Assembly (NCBI RefSeq): GCF_027595165.1
Contig: NZ_CP097291.1
Location: forward strand, 744,001 to 808,000
DNA length: 64,000 bases
Source of the DNA: Providencia sp. PROV188
GTDB lineage: Bacteria > Pseudomonadota > Gammaproteobacteria > Enterobacterales > Enterobacteriaceae
Direction: 5' to 3'
The notes under the pieces are model-generated. The model saw only the letters and a program-made list of their open reading frames with translations, was not told where the DNA came from and did no database searches. Position numbers and translations under genes: made by a program. This document shows, piece by piece, positions 8,350 through 19,421 of this stretch. Numbering within the stretch: the first letter of the stretch is position 1; the number at the start of each line of letters is the position of its first letter.

Positions 8350-10116
8350 CTAATTCACACCCACCGCACTGCCCGCAGGGCGGCGAACATCGTTAGATCC
8401 GTAAATAAAGCCTTCACGGACTTTGCCAGAAACGGCAGAGTCGTTGCCGGAAGATTTCGCACTCACACCCGCACCGTCAGGAATACCGATCATAATTAGC
8501 TCAGCAGCGCCCCATGGGGTCTGCTCTACCATTTTATAACCCATCTTATCGAGTAACGCTAAACTGTCTTTAGACACGCCGCGTTGCTCATAATAAACCT
8601 CATCAGGCAGCCATTGATGGTGAATGCGAGGGGCATTTACCGCCTCTTGTGGTGGCATGCCGTGGTCAATAATGTTTAGTGCAGTTTGCAAGGTAATTGA
8701 AATGATCCTTGAGCCTCCTGGAGAGCCGAGTACTAAGAAGACTTTGCCATCTTTAGTGACAATTGTCGGACTCATTGATGATAGTGGGCGCTTACCGGGG
8801 GCGATAGAGTTTCTTTCCCCTTGTACTAAGCCATACAGATTTTTCTCACCCACTTTGGTGGTGAAATCATCCATTTCATCATTCAGGAAGAAACCTGTAC
8901 CTGGCGGAATCACTACAGAGCCAAATCGACCATTGATTGTATAAGTGGTTGAAACGGCATTGCCTTTGTCATCTACGACCGAATAGTGGGTCGTTTCTGG
9001 TTTTTCGTGAGGTCCTATTCCCGGTTGAACTTCAGTGGATGGTGTCGCTTTATTTGGCACAATCTCTTTGCGCAGATCAGCGGCGTATTGTTTGCTGAGT
9101 AGCTTACCTGTCGGGTTATCTACAAATGCAGGGTCGCCTAAGAATGTATTGCGGTCCATATAGGCGTGGCGCATCGCTTCAGTCAGCGTATGAATGTATT
9201 CAGCGGAGTTGAAGCCCATCTCTTTGAGATCATAACCTTCTAAAATATTGAGGGTTTCACAGATAGTTACGCCGCCCGAACTTGGTGGTGGTGCAGAGAT
9301 AAATTTGTAACCACGGTAGGTGCAGCTAACGGGAGTGGTATCTGAAATGGAGTAATCAGCAAAGTCTTGAGCTGTTAGGATCCCGCCATTTTTCTTCGAT
9401 GCAGCTTCTACAATTTTAGGAATATCGCCTTCATAGAATGCAACAGGGCCTTTATTGGCGATTTTTTCCAGCGTGTTTGCCAAATCGGTTTGTACCAGCA
9501 AGTCTCCCGGTTGGTAAGCACTTCCATCCGGTTTTAAGAAGATCCGAGCTACTTCGGGATCTTGTTTGAAGCGTTCGGTCGTTGTGTCGAGCACATCGGT
9601 ATCACCACGGGTTAGGACAAAGCCTTCTCGAGCCAGTTTAATCGCGGGCGCCATTACTTGTTGGCGGCTCATGGTGCCATATTTTTCAAGGGCATAATCT
9701 AAGCCTTTCACTGTACCCGGTACACCCGATGCGAGGTAGCCATATAGGCTGGCATCTTTGATAAGTTTGCCGTCTTTATCTAAATACATATCAGCGCTGG
9801 CGGCTTTTGGGGCTGTTTCTCGGAAGTTAATAAAGATATCTTTACCATCCGCAAGGTGCAGTGTCATAAAACCACCACCACCAATATTGCCACAGCAAGG
9901 GTTAACGACTGCTTGGGCATAACCCACTGCAACTGCCGCATCAACCGCATTTCCTCCGGCTTTTAAAATGTCAGCACCAATTTGTGAAGCAAGGTGTTGA
10001 GAGGAGACAACCATGCCTTTTGTTGCTTCAACGGCAGGTTCTGAAGCAGCATAAAGTTGACTTGAAGTTAGTAACGAAATCAGTAGTAAAGAAGGGCGCC
10101 ATGCATTTTTTATCAT
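8350..10116 (-). CDS. ggt: Periplasmic gamma-glutamyltransferase
   Basis: N-terminal nucleophile hydrolase that cleaves or transfers the gamma-glutamyl group of glutathione in the periplasm; the precursor cuts itself into large and small subunits. 588 residues (E. coli about 580). A signal peptide ends near residue 23 (LYAASEP). The autocleavage/nucleophile threonine is T376 in PETTHYSVVD; before it come GGNAVDAAVA near 54 and GNIGGGGFMTLH near 76, and after it the PLSSMSPT and GSPGGSRI motifs of the active site. Monocistronic, reading toward brnQ. E. coli has ggt at a different locus, so the position is lineage-specific. Confidence 0.96.
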   Translation of the reverse strand: MIKNAWRPSLLLISLLTSSQLYAASEPAVEATKGMVVSSQHLASQIGADILKAGGNAVDAAVAVGYAQAVVNPCCGNIGGGGFMTLHLADGKDIFINFRETAPKAASADMYLDKDGKLIKDASLYGYLASGVPGTVKGLDYALEKYGTMSRQQVMAPAIKLAREGFVLTRGDTDVLDTTTERFKQDPEVARIFLKPDGSAYQPGDLLVQTDLANTLEKIANKGPVAFYEGDIPKIVEAASKKNGGILTAQDFADYSISDTTPVSCTYRGYKFISAPPPSSGGVTICETLNILEGYDLKEMGFNSAEYIHTLTEAMRHAYMDRNTFLGDPAFVDNPTGKLLSKQYAADLRKEIVPNKATPSTEVQPGIGPHEKPETTHYSVVDDKGNAVSTTYTINGRFGSVVIPPGTGFFLNDEMDDFTTKVGEKNLYGLVQGERNSIAPGKRPLSSMSPTIVTKDGKVFLVLGSPGGSRIISITLQTALNIIDHGMPPQEAVNAPRIHHQWLPDEVYYEQRGVSKDSLALLDKMGYKMVEQTPWGAAELIMIGIPDGAGVSAKSSGNDSAVSGKVREGFIYGSNDVRRPAGSAVGVN

Positions 10117-10287
10117 TGGTATCTCCCGATTAAATGAGGAAGTAACGCGTAGATGTAATACAAATAAATAATTTGTTAAATATTTGTATCATCCAGATAT
10201 AGCATGAATGGTTTGAGGGATTGAATAACAAAAGTGAAAAAGTGTTAACGCGGTAGGAAAAAATTTTAGATAGGGATAGATGCAAAA

Positions 10288-10308
10288 ATGCCGGCATTAA
10301 GCCGGCAC
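10288..10308 (-). terminator. Terminator of the peroxiredoxin gene
   Basis: TGCCGGC/GCCGGCA stem (10289-10307) with a 5-base loop; read leftward it is followed by ATTTTTGC. Confidence 0.85.
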
Positions 10309-10329
10309 TTGAAAACTTAACAGGTCAAA

Positions 10330-10932
10330 TTACAGACCAGTTGCGTTCTTAGTCAGGTAAGCAGCAACGCCTTTTGGAGATGCGTTCATGCCTTCTTTAC
10401 CTTTTTCCCACTGAGCTGGGCAAACATCACCGTGCTCTTCGTGGAATTGCAGCGCGTCAACCATACGCAGCATTTCGTCGATGTTACGGCCTAATGGCAG
10501 GTCGTTAACCACTTGGTGACGAACAACACCGTTTTTGTCAACTAAGAAAGAACCACGCAGAGCAACGCCCGCTTCTGGGTGCTCGATGCCGTAAGCTTTC
10601 ATGATGTCGCGTTTGATATCAGCAACCATCGGATATTTAACTTCACCGATACCGCCGTTATCAACAGGAGTTTTACGCCATGCGTTATGAACGAATTCTG
10701 AGTCGAAAGAAACACCAACGATTTCTACGCCGCGTTTTTTGAATTCTTCATAGCGATGATCGAATGCAATCAGTTCTGAAGGACATACAAAAGTGAAGTC
10801 CATTGGCCAGAAGAAGATCACAGCTGGGCGACCGTTCAGGTGTTTTTTCAGGTTGAAGTTTTCAACGATTTCACCATTACCAAGAACAGCTGCAGCAGTA
10901 AAGTCAGGGGCTTGACGTGTAACCAGAACCAT
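10330..10932 (-). CDS. Typical 2-Cys peroxiredoxin (AhpC/TSA family)
   Basis: Thiol peroxidase that reduces hydrogen peroxide and organic peroxides in the cytoplasm. 200 residues, full length for the Prx1/AhpC group. Peroxidatic C50 is in FTFVCPSE, with the supporting T47, and resolving C171 is in GDVCPAQW, so it is a two-cysteine enzyme. It resembles the TsaA-type rather than E. coli AhpC, and no ahpF reductase gene adjoins, so thioredoxin is the likely electron donor (inference). A 15-base OxyR-like dyad lies 124 bases upstream. It sits between ggt and acpH with its own terminator. Confidence 0.92.
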   Translation of the reverse strand: MVLVTRQAPDFTAAAVLGNGEIVENFNLKKHLNGRPAVIFFWPMDFTFVCPSELIAFDHRYEEFKKRGVEIVGVSFDSEFVHNAWRKTPVDNGGIGEVKYPMVADIKRDIMKAYGIEHPEAGVALRGSFLVDKNGVVRHQVVNDLPLGRNIDEMLRMVDALQFHEEHGDVCPAQWEKGKEGMNASPKGVAAYLTKNATGL

Positions 10933-11055
10933 AATGTACTCCTATGAGTTTTAAGGGTTTCTATCTCCGCAATCGAAATGGGGCATGCGGATAAATATAA
11001 CCTAAGGATAAGGTTTTATCTTTGGAGAATAAAGACATTAAAACCAATTGATATG

Positions 11056-11070
11056 ATAGCTTTTACCTAT
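11056..11070. promoter_or_regulatory. OxyR-binding-like dyad upstream of the peroxiredoxin
   Basis: ATAGcTtttAcCTAT matches every fixed position of the OxyR half-motif ATAGnTnnnAnCTAT. OxyR binds two such motifs spaced by seven bases; the neighbouring 15-mers on either side match only partly. Placement upstream of a peroxide-detoxifying gene supports the call. Confidence 0.55.
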
Positions 11071-11138
11071 CAATGGTATCAATTTTGCAGATTAATATCA
11101 ATAAGATAGTTTTATTCCATTAAAGTGCAAGTTTTAAT

Positions 11139-11750
11139 TTATTCGGATGCACGTAATGTGAACTCTTGGGCAAAAAGTTGCTGTTTTGCCGTCTCAATCA
11201 TTTGTGGATAAAACTGAAAGAAAATATGTTCAAGTTCTAGATAATTAAGCAGAAAATCATCGAATGAGCCACTTAGAGCCGCAAGTTTAGGACGGCGCCT
11301 TGCCATGCCATTAAGTGACTTACCGATGTACGCTTTTTCTGCGTATCGTGTCAGCCATTGTTGAGGCCAGAGATACTCATTTAACTCCTGAAATTTTTCA
11401 GGGGTATGACACAAATCCGGTTCAATGGTTTGCCTGGCAAAATGCACAAAATCAGAGAGTGAATGCGAGGGAACGAGACGCTCCCAATGCAGAGAAAGAA
11501 AATGATCCCAGACTAAATCCAAGGTGATAGGGGCGACTCGGCGGTATTCTTCGCGAAATAGCTGACGAGCTTGTTTGACGAGCGGATGGGTATCGGTGGT
11601 TCTATCTACGGCTCTGTGCATACGGATCCCTGCAACAATTTCAGGAGAATAAGCTCCCGCAGGATTACCGCGTACGTAGTCTGCCATCATGTTTCCCAAT
11701 AGGGAGCTTTTGGCAAGATGGGCAAGATGAAGATGAGCAAGATAATTCAT
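11139..11750 (-). CDS. acpH: Acyl carrier protein phosphodiesterase AcpH
   Basis: Removes the 4'-phosphopantetheine group from holo-ACP, giving apo-ACP; a cytoplasmic HD-like Mn enzyme. 203 residues, about ten more than E. coli. The opening [10 protein letters not shown], the metal-binding [11 protein letters not shown] near 18-28, and [12 protein letters not shown] near 45-56 are family features; WDHFLS near 81 is another. Divergent from queA across 193 bases, the same neighbour as in E. coli (former yajB). Confidence 0.93.
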   Translation of the reverse strand: MNYLAHLHLAHLAKSSLLGNMMADYVRGNPAGAYSPEIVAGIRMHRAVDRTTDTHPLVKQARQLFREEYRRVAPITLDLVWDHFLSLHWERLVPSHSLSDFVHFARQTIEPDLCHTPEKFQELNEYLWPQQWLTRYAEKAYIGKSLNGMARRRPKLAALSGSFDDFLLNYLELEHIFFQFYPQMIETAKQQLFAQEFTLRASE

Positions 11751-11836
11751 ATCGATACTATAAACGAAAAATGTCAGAAACGAAAAATTGAAAGAAAAAA
11801 GGCAGCCGACACATTCCGTGCGGTTTCAGAAAATAT

Positions 11837-11864
11837 TTGTACAATATTGATTCTTTTTTATACA
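11837..11864 (+). promoter_or_regulatory. Candidate sigma-70 promoter of the queA cluster
   Basis: TTGTAC (11837-11842), 16-base spacer, TATACA (11859-11864), about 80 bases before queA. A GGCGC/GCGCC hairpin (11869-11887) would lie at the transcript 5' end. Confidence 0.45.
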
Positions 11865-11943
11865 AAATGGCGCTTATTTCTTGCGCCAAAGGCAGTGCAG
11901 CACTAGACTAGTCGCCTTATTTTTTTAGATTGATGTCAATACA

Positions 11944-13026
11944 ATGCGTGTATCCGATTTTACTTTTGAATTACCAGAAGAACTTATTGCCCACTATCCT
12001 CAGGCTGAGCGTAGCTCATGTCGCTTACTTGGTCTTGATGGTGCCACGGGACAGCTCACGCATGGTGTGTTTACCGATATTCTTGAAAAATTGGAGCCAG
12101 GGGATTTGCTGGTGTTCAACAACACTCGCGTGATCCCTGCCAGATTGTTCGGTCGTAAAGCGAGCGGCGGTAAAATTGAGGTTTTGATTGAGCGTATGCT
12201 CGATGAACATCGTGTTTTGGCTCATGTTAGAGCCTCTAAAGCACCGAAAGAAGGTGCAGCGCTGTTACTGGGTGAAGATGAAAGTGTGAATGCAACGATG
12301 GTCGCTCGTCACGGCGCACTGTTTGAGCTGCGCTTTGATGATGCACGTGATGTATTAAGCATCCTTAACCAAATTGGTCACATGCCATTACCTCCGTATA
12401 TCGACCGTCCAGATGAAGAGTCTGATAAAGAGTTGTATCAAACCGTGTATAGCCAGCGTCCGGGCGCGGTTGCTGCACCAACAGCAGGTTTACACTTTGA
12501 TGAGCCTTTATTAGAAGCATTACGCCAAAAAGGCGTTGAGATGGCATTTGTGACATTGCATGTCGGGGCGGGAACGTTCCAACCGGTGCGTGTTGATTCC
12601 ATCGAAGACCATATTATGCACTCTGAATATGCGGAAGTTCCGCAAGAGGTGGTCGATGCCGTGTTGGCGTGTAAAGCGCGTGGAAATCGTGTGATTGCAG
12701 TGGGAACAACATCTGTTCGTTCACTCGAAAGTGCCGCGAAAGCCAGCGAAAACGCTTTAATTGCTCCATTCTTTGATGATACTCAGATATTTATTTATCC
12801 GGGTTATGAATATCAAGTGATTGATGCCTTGATCACTAACTTCCACTTGCCAGAATCCACATTAATTATGCTGGTCTCTGCGTTTGCGGGATATCAAAAC
12901 ACCATGCAAGCCTATAAAGAAGCTGTTGAGCAAAAATACCGTTTTTTTAGCTATGGTGATGCCATGTTTATTACGCCAAACGCCAATGCTCGTTTTGAGC
13001 AAGTCGGCTCGGCAGAACAAGAATAA
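11944..13026 (+). CDS. queA: tRNA preQ1(34) S-adenosylmethionine ribosyltransferase-isomerase
   Basis: Transfers and rearranges the ribosyl part of SAM onto preQ1 at tRNA position 34 to make epoxyqueuosine. 360 residues (E. coli 356), near-identical through [15 protein letters not shown] (near 58-72), [17 protein letters not shown] (near 174) and [14 protein letters not shown]. The ATG at 11944 matches the conserved [12 protein letters not shown] start, although the ribosome site is weak. First gene of a queA-tgt pair; with queC further right, two steps of queuosine synthesis are in the window. Confidence 0.98.
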   Translation: MRVSDFTFELPEELIAHYPQAERSSCRLLGLDGATGQLTHGVFTDILEKLEPGDLLVFNNTRVIPARLFGRKASGGKIEVLIERMLDEHRVLAHVRASKAPKEGAALLLGEDESVNATMVARHGALFELRFDDARDVLSILNQIGHMPLPPYIDRPDEESDKELYQTVYSQRPGAVAAPTAGLHFDEPLLEALRQKGVEMAFVTLHVGAGTFQPVRVDSIEDHIMHSEYAEVPQEVVDAVLACKARGNRVIAVGTTSVRSLESAAKASENALIAPFFDDTQIFIYPGYEYQVIDALITNFHLPESTLIMLVSAFAGYQNTMQAYKEAVEQKYRFFSYGDAMFITPNANARFEQVGSAEQE

Positions 13027-13098
13027 GTGGCGGCGTAGCTGCTTGCTTAGATTCAGTAACCAATAGCACCAGACTGTTTTTCTGATGCTAGGAGATAA

Positions 13099-14229
<1,131 letters not shown>

Positions 14230-14246
14230 ATTTAAAGTGCGAAGTT

Positions 14247-14273
14247 AGCCCGAACTGTGTAGCATATCGGGCT
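14247..14273 (+). other. Hairpin after tgt
   Basis: AGCCCGA (14247-14253) pairs perfectly with TCGGGCT (14267-14273). No T-run follows, so termination would be weak; it may be a processing or attenuation structure between tgt and yajC. Confidence 0.5.
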
Positions 14274-14351
14274 GTACCCTTCGTTCTTGCAGCTGATTGT
14301 GGTTATTGGCATCAGCCAAAAGAATTATTTAGTGCAAATTATAGTTTTTGG

Positions 14352-14393
14352 TTCTAGTTACATGATGGTTTGATGTATTTTATGTAACTTGAA
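14352..14393 (+). other. Long inverted repeat in the yajC leader
   Basis: TTCTAGTTACAT (14352-14363) and ATGTAACTTGAA (14382-14393) pair at 11 of 12 positions around an 18-base loop, about 50 bases before yajC. No T-run follows. It could be an mRNA structure or an operator; nothing known to me fits. Confidence 0.55.
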
Positions 14394-14445
14394 CTAGTTA
14401 AAGTGTAAGTTTGAAATTGCTTTCAATAACAATGAGGAAAGTTGA

Positions 14446-14778
14446 ATGAGTTTTTTTATTTCTGAAGCAGCGGCATCAGCAGGCGCACCCGCTCAAGGTA
14501 GCCCGTACTCTCTGATTATTATGCTGGTTGTTTTCGCGCTGATTTTCTATTTCATGATCCTGCGTCCACAGCAAAAACGTGCTAAAGATCACCGTAAACT
14601 GATGGAATCAATCGCTAAGGGTGACGAAGTTTTAACCACTGGTGGTTTAATCGGTCGTGTGACTAAAGTGTCTGAAACAGGTTATGTTGTTCTTGAACTG
14701 AGTGAGAACACTGAAGTAACTATCAAACGTGATTTCGTTGCTGCTGTTCTACCTAAAGGCACAATGAAAGCAATCTAA
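14446..14778 (+). CDS. yajC: Sec translocon accessory subunit YajC
   Basis: Small inner-membrane protein that joins SecD and SecF in the auxiliary Sec complex. 110 residues, as in E. coli. One strong membrane helix (about 21-40), then the signature LRPQQKRAKDHRKLM near 41-55 and a small soluble C-terminal domain (GDEVLTTGGLIGRV). A good GAGGAAA ribosome site precedes the ATG. First gene of yajC-secD-secF. Confidence 0.98.
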   Translation: MSFFISEAAASAGAPAQGSPYSLIIMLVVFALIFYFMILRPQQKRAKDHRKLMESIAKGDEVLTTGGLIGRVTKVSETGYVVLELSENTEVTIKRDFVAAVLPKGTMKAI

Positions 14779-14805
14779 TTCTGAATTTTCCCGAAGGGAA
14801 CTGCC

Positions 14806-16653
14806 GTGCTAAACCGTTATCCTTTATGGAAGTATCTGATGTTGATCACTGCGATCCTCATCGGTTTGCTGTATGCACTTCCAAACCTATATGGTGAGGA
14901 TCCGGCTGTTCAGATCACTGGCGTGCGGGGAACCGCCGCCAATGAACAAACGCTGATCCAAGTCCAAAAAGCTTTAGAAACAGACAAAATTCAGAGCAAA
15001 TCTGTTGCTCTCGAAAATGGGGCAATTTTAGCCCGTTTCAACAACTCTGACGTTCAGTTACGTGCTCGTGAAGTCATCATGAATGCACTGGGTGACCAGT
15101 ATGTTGTTGCATTAAACCTTGCACCTGCTACACCAAAATGGCTTGAGGCTCTCGGTGGTGAACCGATGAAGCTGGGTCTGGACTTACGTGGTGGGGTTCA
15201 CTTCCTGATGGAAGTTGATATGGACACTGCATTAGGTAAATTGCAGGAACAAAACATGGATGGTTTGCGTAATGACTTGCGCCAAGCAGGTATTGCGTAC
15301 TCTTCTATTCGTAAAGGCAGTGATTACAGCGTCGAAGTTCGCTTCCGTAACGCTGACGATCGCAGTCTTGCTGAGAAAACACTGGCGCGTAAATACCCAG
15401 ATTTAGTATTTTCTGACGGCAGCGATAACACCATGATTGCTGTTATGACTGATGAGCGCTTACGTGAAGCGCGTAACTATGCCGTCTCTCAAAACATCAC
15501 GATCATTCGTAACCGTGTTAACCAATTAGGTGTTGCTGAACCACTTGTTCAACGCCAAGGTGCGGATCGCATTGTTGTTGAATTACCGGGTATCCAAGAT
15601 ACTGCGCGTGCAAAAGAAATCTTAGGCGCAACTGCAACCTTAGAATTCCGCTTAGTGAATACTGGTGTAGATAGCGTAGCGGCAGAAAGTGGACGAATTC
15701 CGGGTGACTCAGAGCTTAAGTCTGATCGTAATGGCGTGCCTTATGTTCTGTATAAGCGTGTTGTCTTAACGGGCGACCATATTACTGATTCTACATCTGA
15801 AACTGATGAAAATGGTTATCCGCAAGTCAGTATTAGCCTTGATAGTGCCGGTGGCTCAATCATGTCTGACTTTACTCGTGACAACCAAGACAAGCTGATG
15901 GCAACCCTGTTTGTTGAATACAAAGACAGTGGTAAAAAAGATGCCGCAGGCCGTGCGATTTTAGTTAAAGATGAAAAAGTGATTAACGCCGCGCGTATTC
16001 AAGCTCGTTTCGGTAGCAAATTCCGTATTACGGGAATTGATAACGCGAACGAAGCGCGTCAATTATCTTTACTGTTGCGTGCTGGTGCTCTGATTGCGCC
16101 AATCCAAATTGTTGAAGAACGTACTATCGGTCCAACATTGGGTATGCAAAACATCGAGCAAGGTCTGAAAGCGTGTATCGCGGGTCTGTTGGCCTCTATC
16201 CTGTTTATGATTATTTACTATCGTAAATTTGGTCTGATCGCGAGTAGTGCTCTGATGGCTAACTTGGTCTTAATCGTGGGTGTGATGTCTCTGTTACCAG
16301 GGGCGACACTGACTATGCCAGGTATTGCCGGTATCGTCCTAACCCTTGCGGTTGCCGTCGATGCCAACGTTCTCATAAACGAACGTATTAAAGAAGAACT
16401 TCGTAACGGACGCTCAGTGCAACAAGCGATCCACGAAGGGTATAAAGGCGCCTTCTCAAGTATTACCGATGCAAACTTAACGACCTTAATCACCGCAATA
16501 ATTCTGTATGCAGTGGGTACTGGTTCGATTAAAGGCTTTGCGATTACGACAGCGATTGGTGTCGCAACCTCTATGTTTACAGCTATTGTTGGTACACGTG
16601 CAATCGTGAACCTGCTATACGGCGGTAAACGTATTAACAAGCTGTCAATTTAA
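14806..16653 (+). CDS. secD: Protein translocase subunit SecD
   Basis: RND-like membrane protein that, with SecF and YajC, uses the proton gradient to help release exported proteins on the periplasmic side. 615 residues, as in E. coli. GTG start at 14806 with GAAGGGA upstream. One N-terminal membrane helix (10-27), a large periplasmic P1 domain including [15 protein letters not shown] near 126, and five C-terminal helices from about 455, with the conserved [17 protein letters not shown] segment near 515. Cotranscribed with yajC and secF (10-base gap). Confidence 0.98.
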   Translation: MLNRYPLWKYLMLITAILIGLLYALPNLYGEDPAVQITGVRGTAANEQTLIQVQKALETDKIQSKSVALENGAILARFNNSDVQLRAREVIMNALGDQYVVALNLAPATPKWLEALGGEPMKLGLDLRGGVHFLMEVDMDTALGKLQEQNMDGLRNDLRQAGIAYSSIRKGSDYSVEVRFRNADDRSLAEKTLARKYPDLVFSDGSDNTMIAVMTDERLREARNYAVSQNITIIRNRVNQLGVAEPLVQRQGADRIVVELPGIQDTARAKEILGATATLEFRLVNTGVDSVAAESGRIPGDSELKSDRNGVPYVLYKRVVLTGDHITDSTSETDENGYPQVSISLDSAGGSIMSDFTRDNQDKLMATLFVEYKDSGKKDAAGRAILVKDEKVINAARIQARFGSKFRITGIDNANEARQLSLLLRAGALIAPIQIVEERTIGPTLGMQNIEQGLKACIAGLLASILFMIIYYRKFGLIASSALMANLVLIVGVMSLLPGATLTMPGIAGIVLTLAVAVDANVLINERIKEELRNGRSVQQAIHEGYKGAFSSITDANLTTLITAIILYAVGTGSIKGFAITTAIGVATSMFTAIVGTRAIVNLLYGGKRINKLSI

Positions 16654-16663
16654 GGAGCACGTT

Positions 16664-17632
16664 GTGGCACAGGATTATACTGTTGAACAATTGAACTATG
16701 GTCGTAAAGTCTATGACTTTATGCGCTGGGACAACGTTGCCTTTAGCATTTCTATCATTTTACTGATCGCTTCTTGTGTGATTATCGGTGTTAAAGGTTT
16801 TAACTGGGGACTCGATTTTACGGGCGGTACCGTCATTGAAATCAACCTTAGTCAGCCTGCTGATTTAGATAAAATTCGTGATAGCCTGTCTAACTCGAAC
16901 CATAAAGATCCATTAATTCAGAACTTTGGTAGTAGCCGAGACATCATGATCCGTTTACCGCCGGTTGAAGGCATAGCGGGTCAAGAGGTTGGTAAAGAGA
17001 TCATTACTATCATCAATAAAAACGTTGATGAGCAAGCGACGGTTAAGCGTATTGAATTCGTGGGACCAAGCGTAGGTGCTGAGTTAGCACAAACAGGGGC
17101 ATTAGCGTTATTAACAGCGCTTATCTGTATCCTGATTTACGTTGGCTTCCGTTTTGAATGGCGTTTAGCGGCAGGTGCCGTATTGGCATTGGCTCATGAC
17201 GTGGTGATCACTTTAGGTATTCTGTCTCTATTCCACATTGAGATTGATATGACTATCGTGGCGTCATTGATGTCGGTTATCGGTTACTCCCTTAACGATA
17301 GTATCGTGGTATCTGACCGTATTCGTGAGAACTTCCGTAAGATCCGTCGCGGTACACCGTACGAAATCATGAACGTCTCTTTGACCCAAACATTGAGCCG
17401 TACCATCATGACATCAGCAACGACATTATTAGTGGTTCTGATGCTGTATCTGTTTGGTGGCGCGATGTTAGAAGGCTTCTCACTGGTTATGTTAATCGGT
17501 GTGACGATTGGTACGATTTCATCTATCTATGTGGCTTCTGCATTAGCACTGAAGATGGGTATGAAGCGTGAGCACTTAATTCAGGCGAAAGTCGAGAAAG
17601 AAGGCGCAGATCAAGAGTCTTTATTACCATAA
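16664..17632 (+). CDS. secF: Protein translocase subunit SecF
   Basis: Partner of SecD in the proton-driven export complex. 322 residues (E. coli 323). GTG start at 16664 with AAGGAG eight bases upstream. One N-terminal helix (about 24-43), the periplasmic [12 protein letters not shown] motif near 49-60, and five C-terminal helices with [19 protein letters not shown] near 205, the SecF counterpart of the SecD channel motif. Last gene of the operon, with a terminator 25 bases on. E. coli has yajD and tsx next; both are missing here. Confidence 0.98.
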   Translation: MAQDYTVEQLNYGRKVYDFMRWDNVAFSISIILLIASCVIIGVKGFNWGLDFTGGTVIEINLSQPADLDKIRDSLSNSNHKDPLIQNFGSSRDIMIRLPPVEGIAGQEVGKEIITIINKNVDEQATVKRIEFVGPSVGAELAQTGALALLTALICILIYVGFRFEWRLAAGAVLALAHDVVITLGILSLFHIEIDMTIVASLMSVIGYSLNDSIVVSDRIRENFRKIRRGTPYEIMNVSLTQTLSRTIMTSATTLLVVLMLYLFGGAMLEGFSLVMLIGVTIGTISSIYVASALALKMGMKREHLIQAKVEKEGADQESLLP

Positions 17633-17656
17633 CGAATACAGACACTCGTGTATCAT

Positions 17657-17695
17657 AAACACCCTGCGGATAAATAATCCTCAGGGTGTTTTTCA
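17657..17695 (+). terminator. Terminator of yajC-secDF
   Basis: Ten-bp stem AAACACCCTG (17657-17666) with CAGGGTGTTT (17682-17691), then TT and C; inner GGA/TCC pairs can extend it. Confidence 0.9.
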
Positions 17696-17748
17696 TTTCA
17701 GGTCTGAGTTACACTATCTACCCTACAAAAATAGAATCAGGAATTCCT

Positions 17749-18198
17749 ATGCATTGCCCATTTTGCTCAGCTGTAGATACGAAAGTGATTGACTCGCGTC
17801 TGGTTGGTGAAGGCTCACAAGTGCGCAGGCGCCGCCAGTGTTTGGTTTGCCATGAACGCTTCACTACATTTGAAGTGGCGGAACTTGTTATGCCTCGGGT
17901 AATTAAAAGTGATGACATTCGCGAGCCTTTCGATGAAGAAAAGCTCAACAGAGGCATGTTGAAAGCCCTAGAAAAACGCCCTGTCAGTTCTGATGCTATC
18001 GATCAAGCCATAATTTCTATTAAATCCCACCTACGAGCGACTGGCGAACGCGAAGTTCCCTCGAAGTTAATTGGTAATTTGGTGATGGATGAACTCAAAA
18101 AACTCGATAAAGTGGCTTACATTCGCTTTGCTTCGGTCTATCGTAGTTTTGAAGATGTACGTGAATTTGGCGAAGAAATTGCCAAGTTACAGGACTAA
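17749..18198 (+). CDS. nrdR: Transcriptional repressor NrdR
   Basis: Nucleotide-sensing repressor of ribonucleotide reductase genes. 149 residues, the E. coli length, from ATG 17749; an in-frame upstream extension to 17686 has no conserved content and is rejected. The N-terminal zinc ribbon has CPFC (3-6) and CLVC (31-34), followed by the ATP-cone domain (about 49-139). AGGAATT precedes the start. ribD begins five bases after its stop, the standard nrdR-ribD arrangement. Confidence 0.97.
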   Translation: MHCPFCSAVDTKVIDSRLVGEGSQVRRRRQCLVCHERFTTFEVAELVMPRVIKSDDIREPFDEEKLNRGMLKALEKRPVSSDAIDQAIISIKSHLRATGEREVPSKLIGNLVMDELKKLDKVAYIRFASVYRSFEDVREFGEEIAKLQD

Positions 18199-18203
18199 TA
18201 CCG

Positions 18204-19319
18204 ATGCTTGAACAAGACCGTATCTACATGGCCCGGGCCTTTGAATTGGCAAAAAAAGGGCGTTTTACTACATCGCCGAACCCCAATGTGGGTTGCGTGA
18301 TTGTGCGCGAAGGTGAAATTGTCGGCGAAGGTTATCATCAAAAAGCAGGAGAGCCGCATGCGGAAGTCCATGCACTTCGAATGGCGGGTGATAAAGCGAA
18401 AGGCGCGACAGCTTACGTGACTCTTGAGCCTTGTAGCCATCACGGTCGCACCCCACCTTGTGCGGAAGCATTAATTAATGCGGGGATCTCCCGCGTAGTC
18501 GCTGCAATGCAAGACCCTAACCCTCAAGTGGCTGGCCGCGGCTTATTTATGCTATCCCAAGCGGGAATAGAAACTGCTAGTAATATTTTGTTGGAAGAAG
18601 CCGAAGCAATAAACCGTGGCTTTTTAAAACGTATGCGTACCGCATTTCCTTATATTCAATTAAAACTTGCTGCATCATTAGATGGCAAAACCGCATTAGC
18701 GAATGGGGAAAGCAAGTGGATTACTAGCCCTGCGTCGCGTAAAGATGTTCAAGTTCTACGTGCTCAAGCCAGCGCTATTTTAAGTACCAGTAATACCGTG
18801 CTTGCTGATGACCCTGCATTAACGGTGCGCTGGAACGAATTACCTGCGGATGTTCAAGCTCAATACCCAGAAGAAAAGCTGCGCCAACCTATTCGTATCG
18901 TGTTAGATAGACACAATCGCGTGAAACCTGAACACAAAGTGACGCAGTTAGACGGTGAATGCTGGCTAATTCGCCCAACGCCGGATACCACAGAAACATG
19001 GCAGGGAAATGTCGAACAGCTTGCTATTCCTGCTGATGATAATGGCATCGACTTAGTGATTTTGATGATGCAATTAGCGAAACGTAATGTGAACAGTATT
19101 TGGGTAGAGGCGGGTGCTAAGCTTGCAGGTTCGTTATTAAAACTCGGTTTAGTCGACGAACTGATCGTCTATATCGCCCCTAAATTACTTGGGGATACTG
19201 CGCGTGGGTTAGTGAGTCTCCCTGAATTAAGCGCATTATCAGATGCGCCTCAATTTGAATTTACTGACGTTGAGAAAGTCGGAAATGACCTTCGCGTCAG
19301 GTTACGGCCTGTATGGTAA
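18204..19319 (+). CDS. ribD: Bifunctional riboflavin deaminase/reductase RibD
   Basis: Carries out the deamination and side-chain reduction steps of riboflavin synthesis. 371 residues (E. coli 367). The N-terminal deaminase domain (1-145) has the zinc motifs HAEVHAL near 50 and PCSHHGRTPPC near 75-85; the C-terminal NADPH reductase domain has KLAASLDGKTAL near 154 and the closing GLVDELIVYIAPKLLG near 315. Cotranscribed with nrdR; ribE follows 102 bases on. Confidence 0.97.
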   Translation: MLEQDRIYMARAFELAKKGRFTTSPNPNVGCVIVREGEIVGEGYHQKAGEPHAEVHALRMAGDKAKGATAYVTLEPCSHHGRTPPCAEALINAGISRVVAAMQDPNPQVAGRGLFMLSQAGIETASNILLEEAEAINRGFLKRMRTAFPYIQLKLAASLDGKTALANGESKWITSPASRKDVQVLRAQASAILSTSNTVLADDPALTVRWNELPADVQAQYPEEKLRQPIRIVLDRHNRVKPEHKVTQLDGECWLIRPTPDTTETWQGNVEQLAIPADDNGIDLVILMMQLAKRNVNSIWVEAGAKLAGSLLKLGLVDELIVYIAPKLLGDTARGLVSLPELSALSDAPQFEFTDVEKVGNDLRVRLRPVW

Positions 19320-19421
19320 ATGTGTTTTTTTAGCGGTTTGCTGAAATTCACTCGTACGGTTACCTAAAGAATGTGATAAAATCCGCGCCCCGCGGGTTGT
19401 AATTAATATTTGAGGAAGATT

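Noticed and set aside
11718..11906. 62-codon open frame overlapping the start of acpH and the queA leader
   Set aside because: Low-complexity Lys/Ile-rich translation, antisense to acpH in part, no ribosome site.
16218..16640. 140-codon leftward open frame within secD
   Set aside because: Shadow of secD on the opposite strand; secD is continuous and conserved here.
17709..17722. NrdR-box-like ACACTATCTA before nrdR
   Set aside because: Only part of the 16-bp consensus fits and there is no second box at the required spacing.
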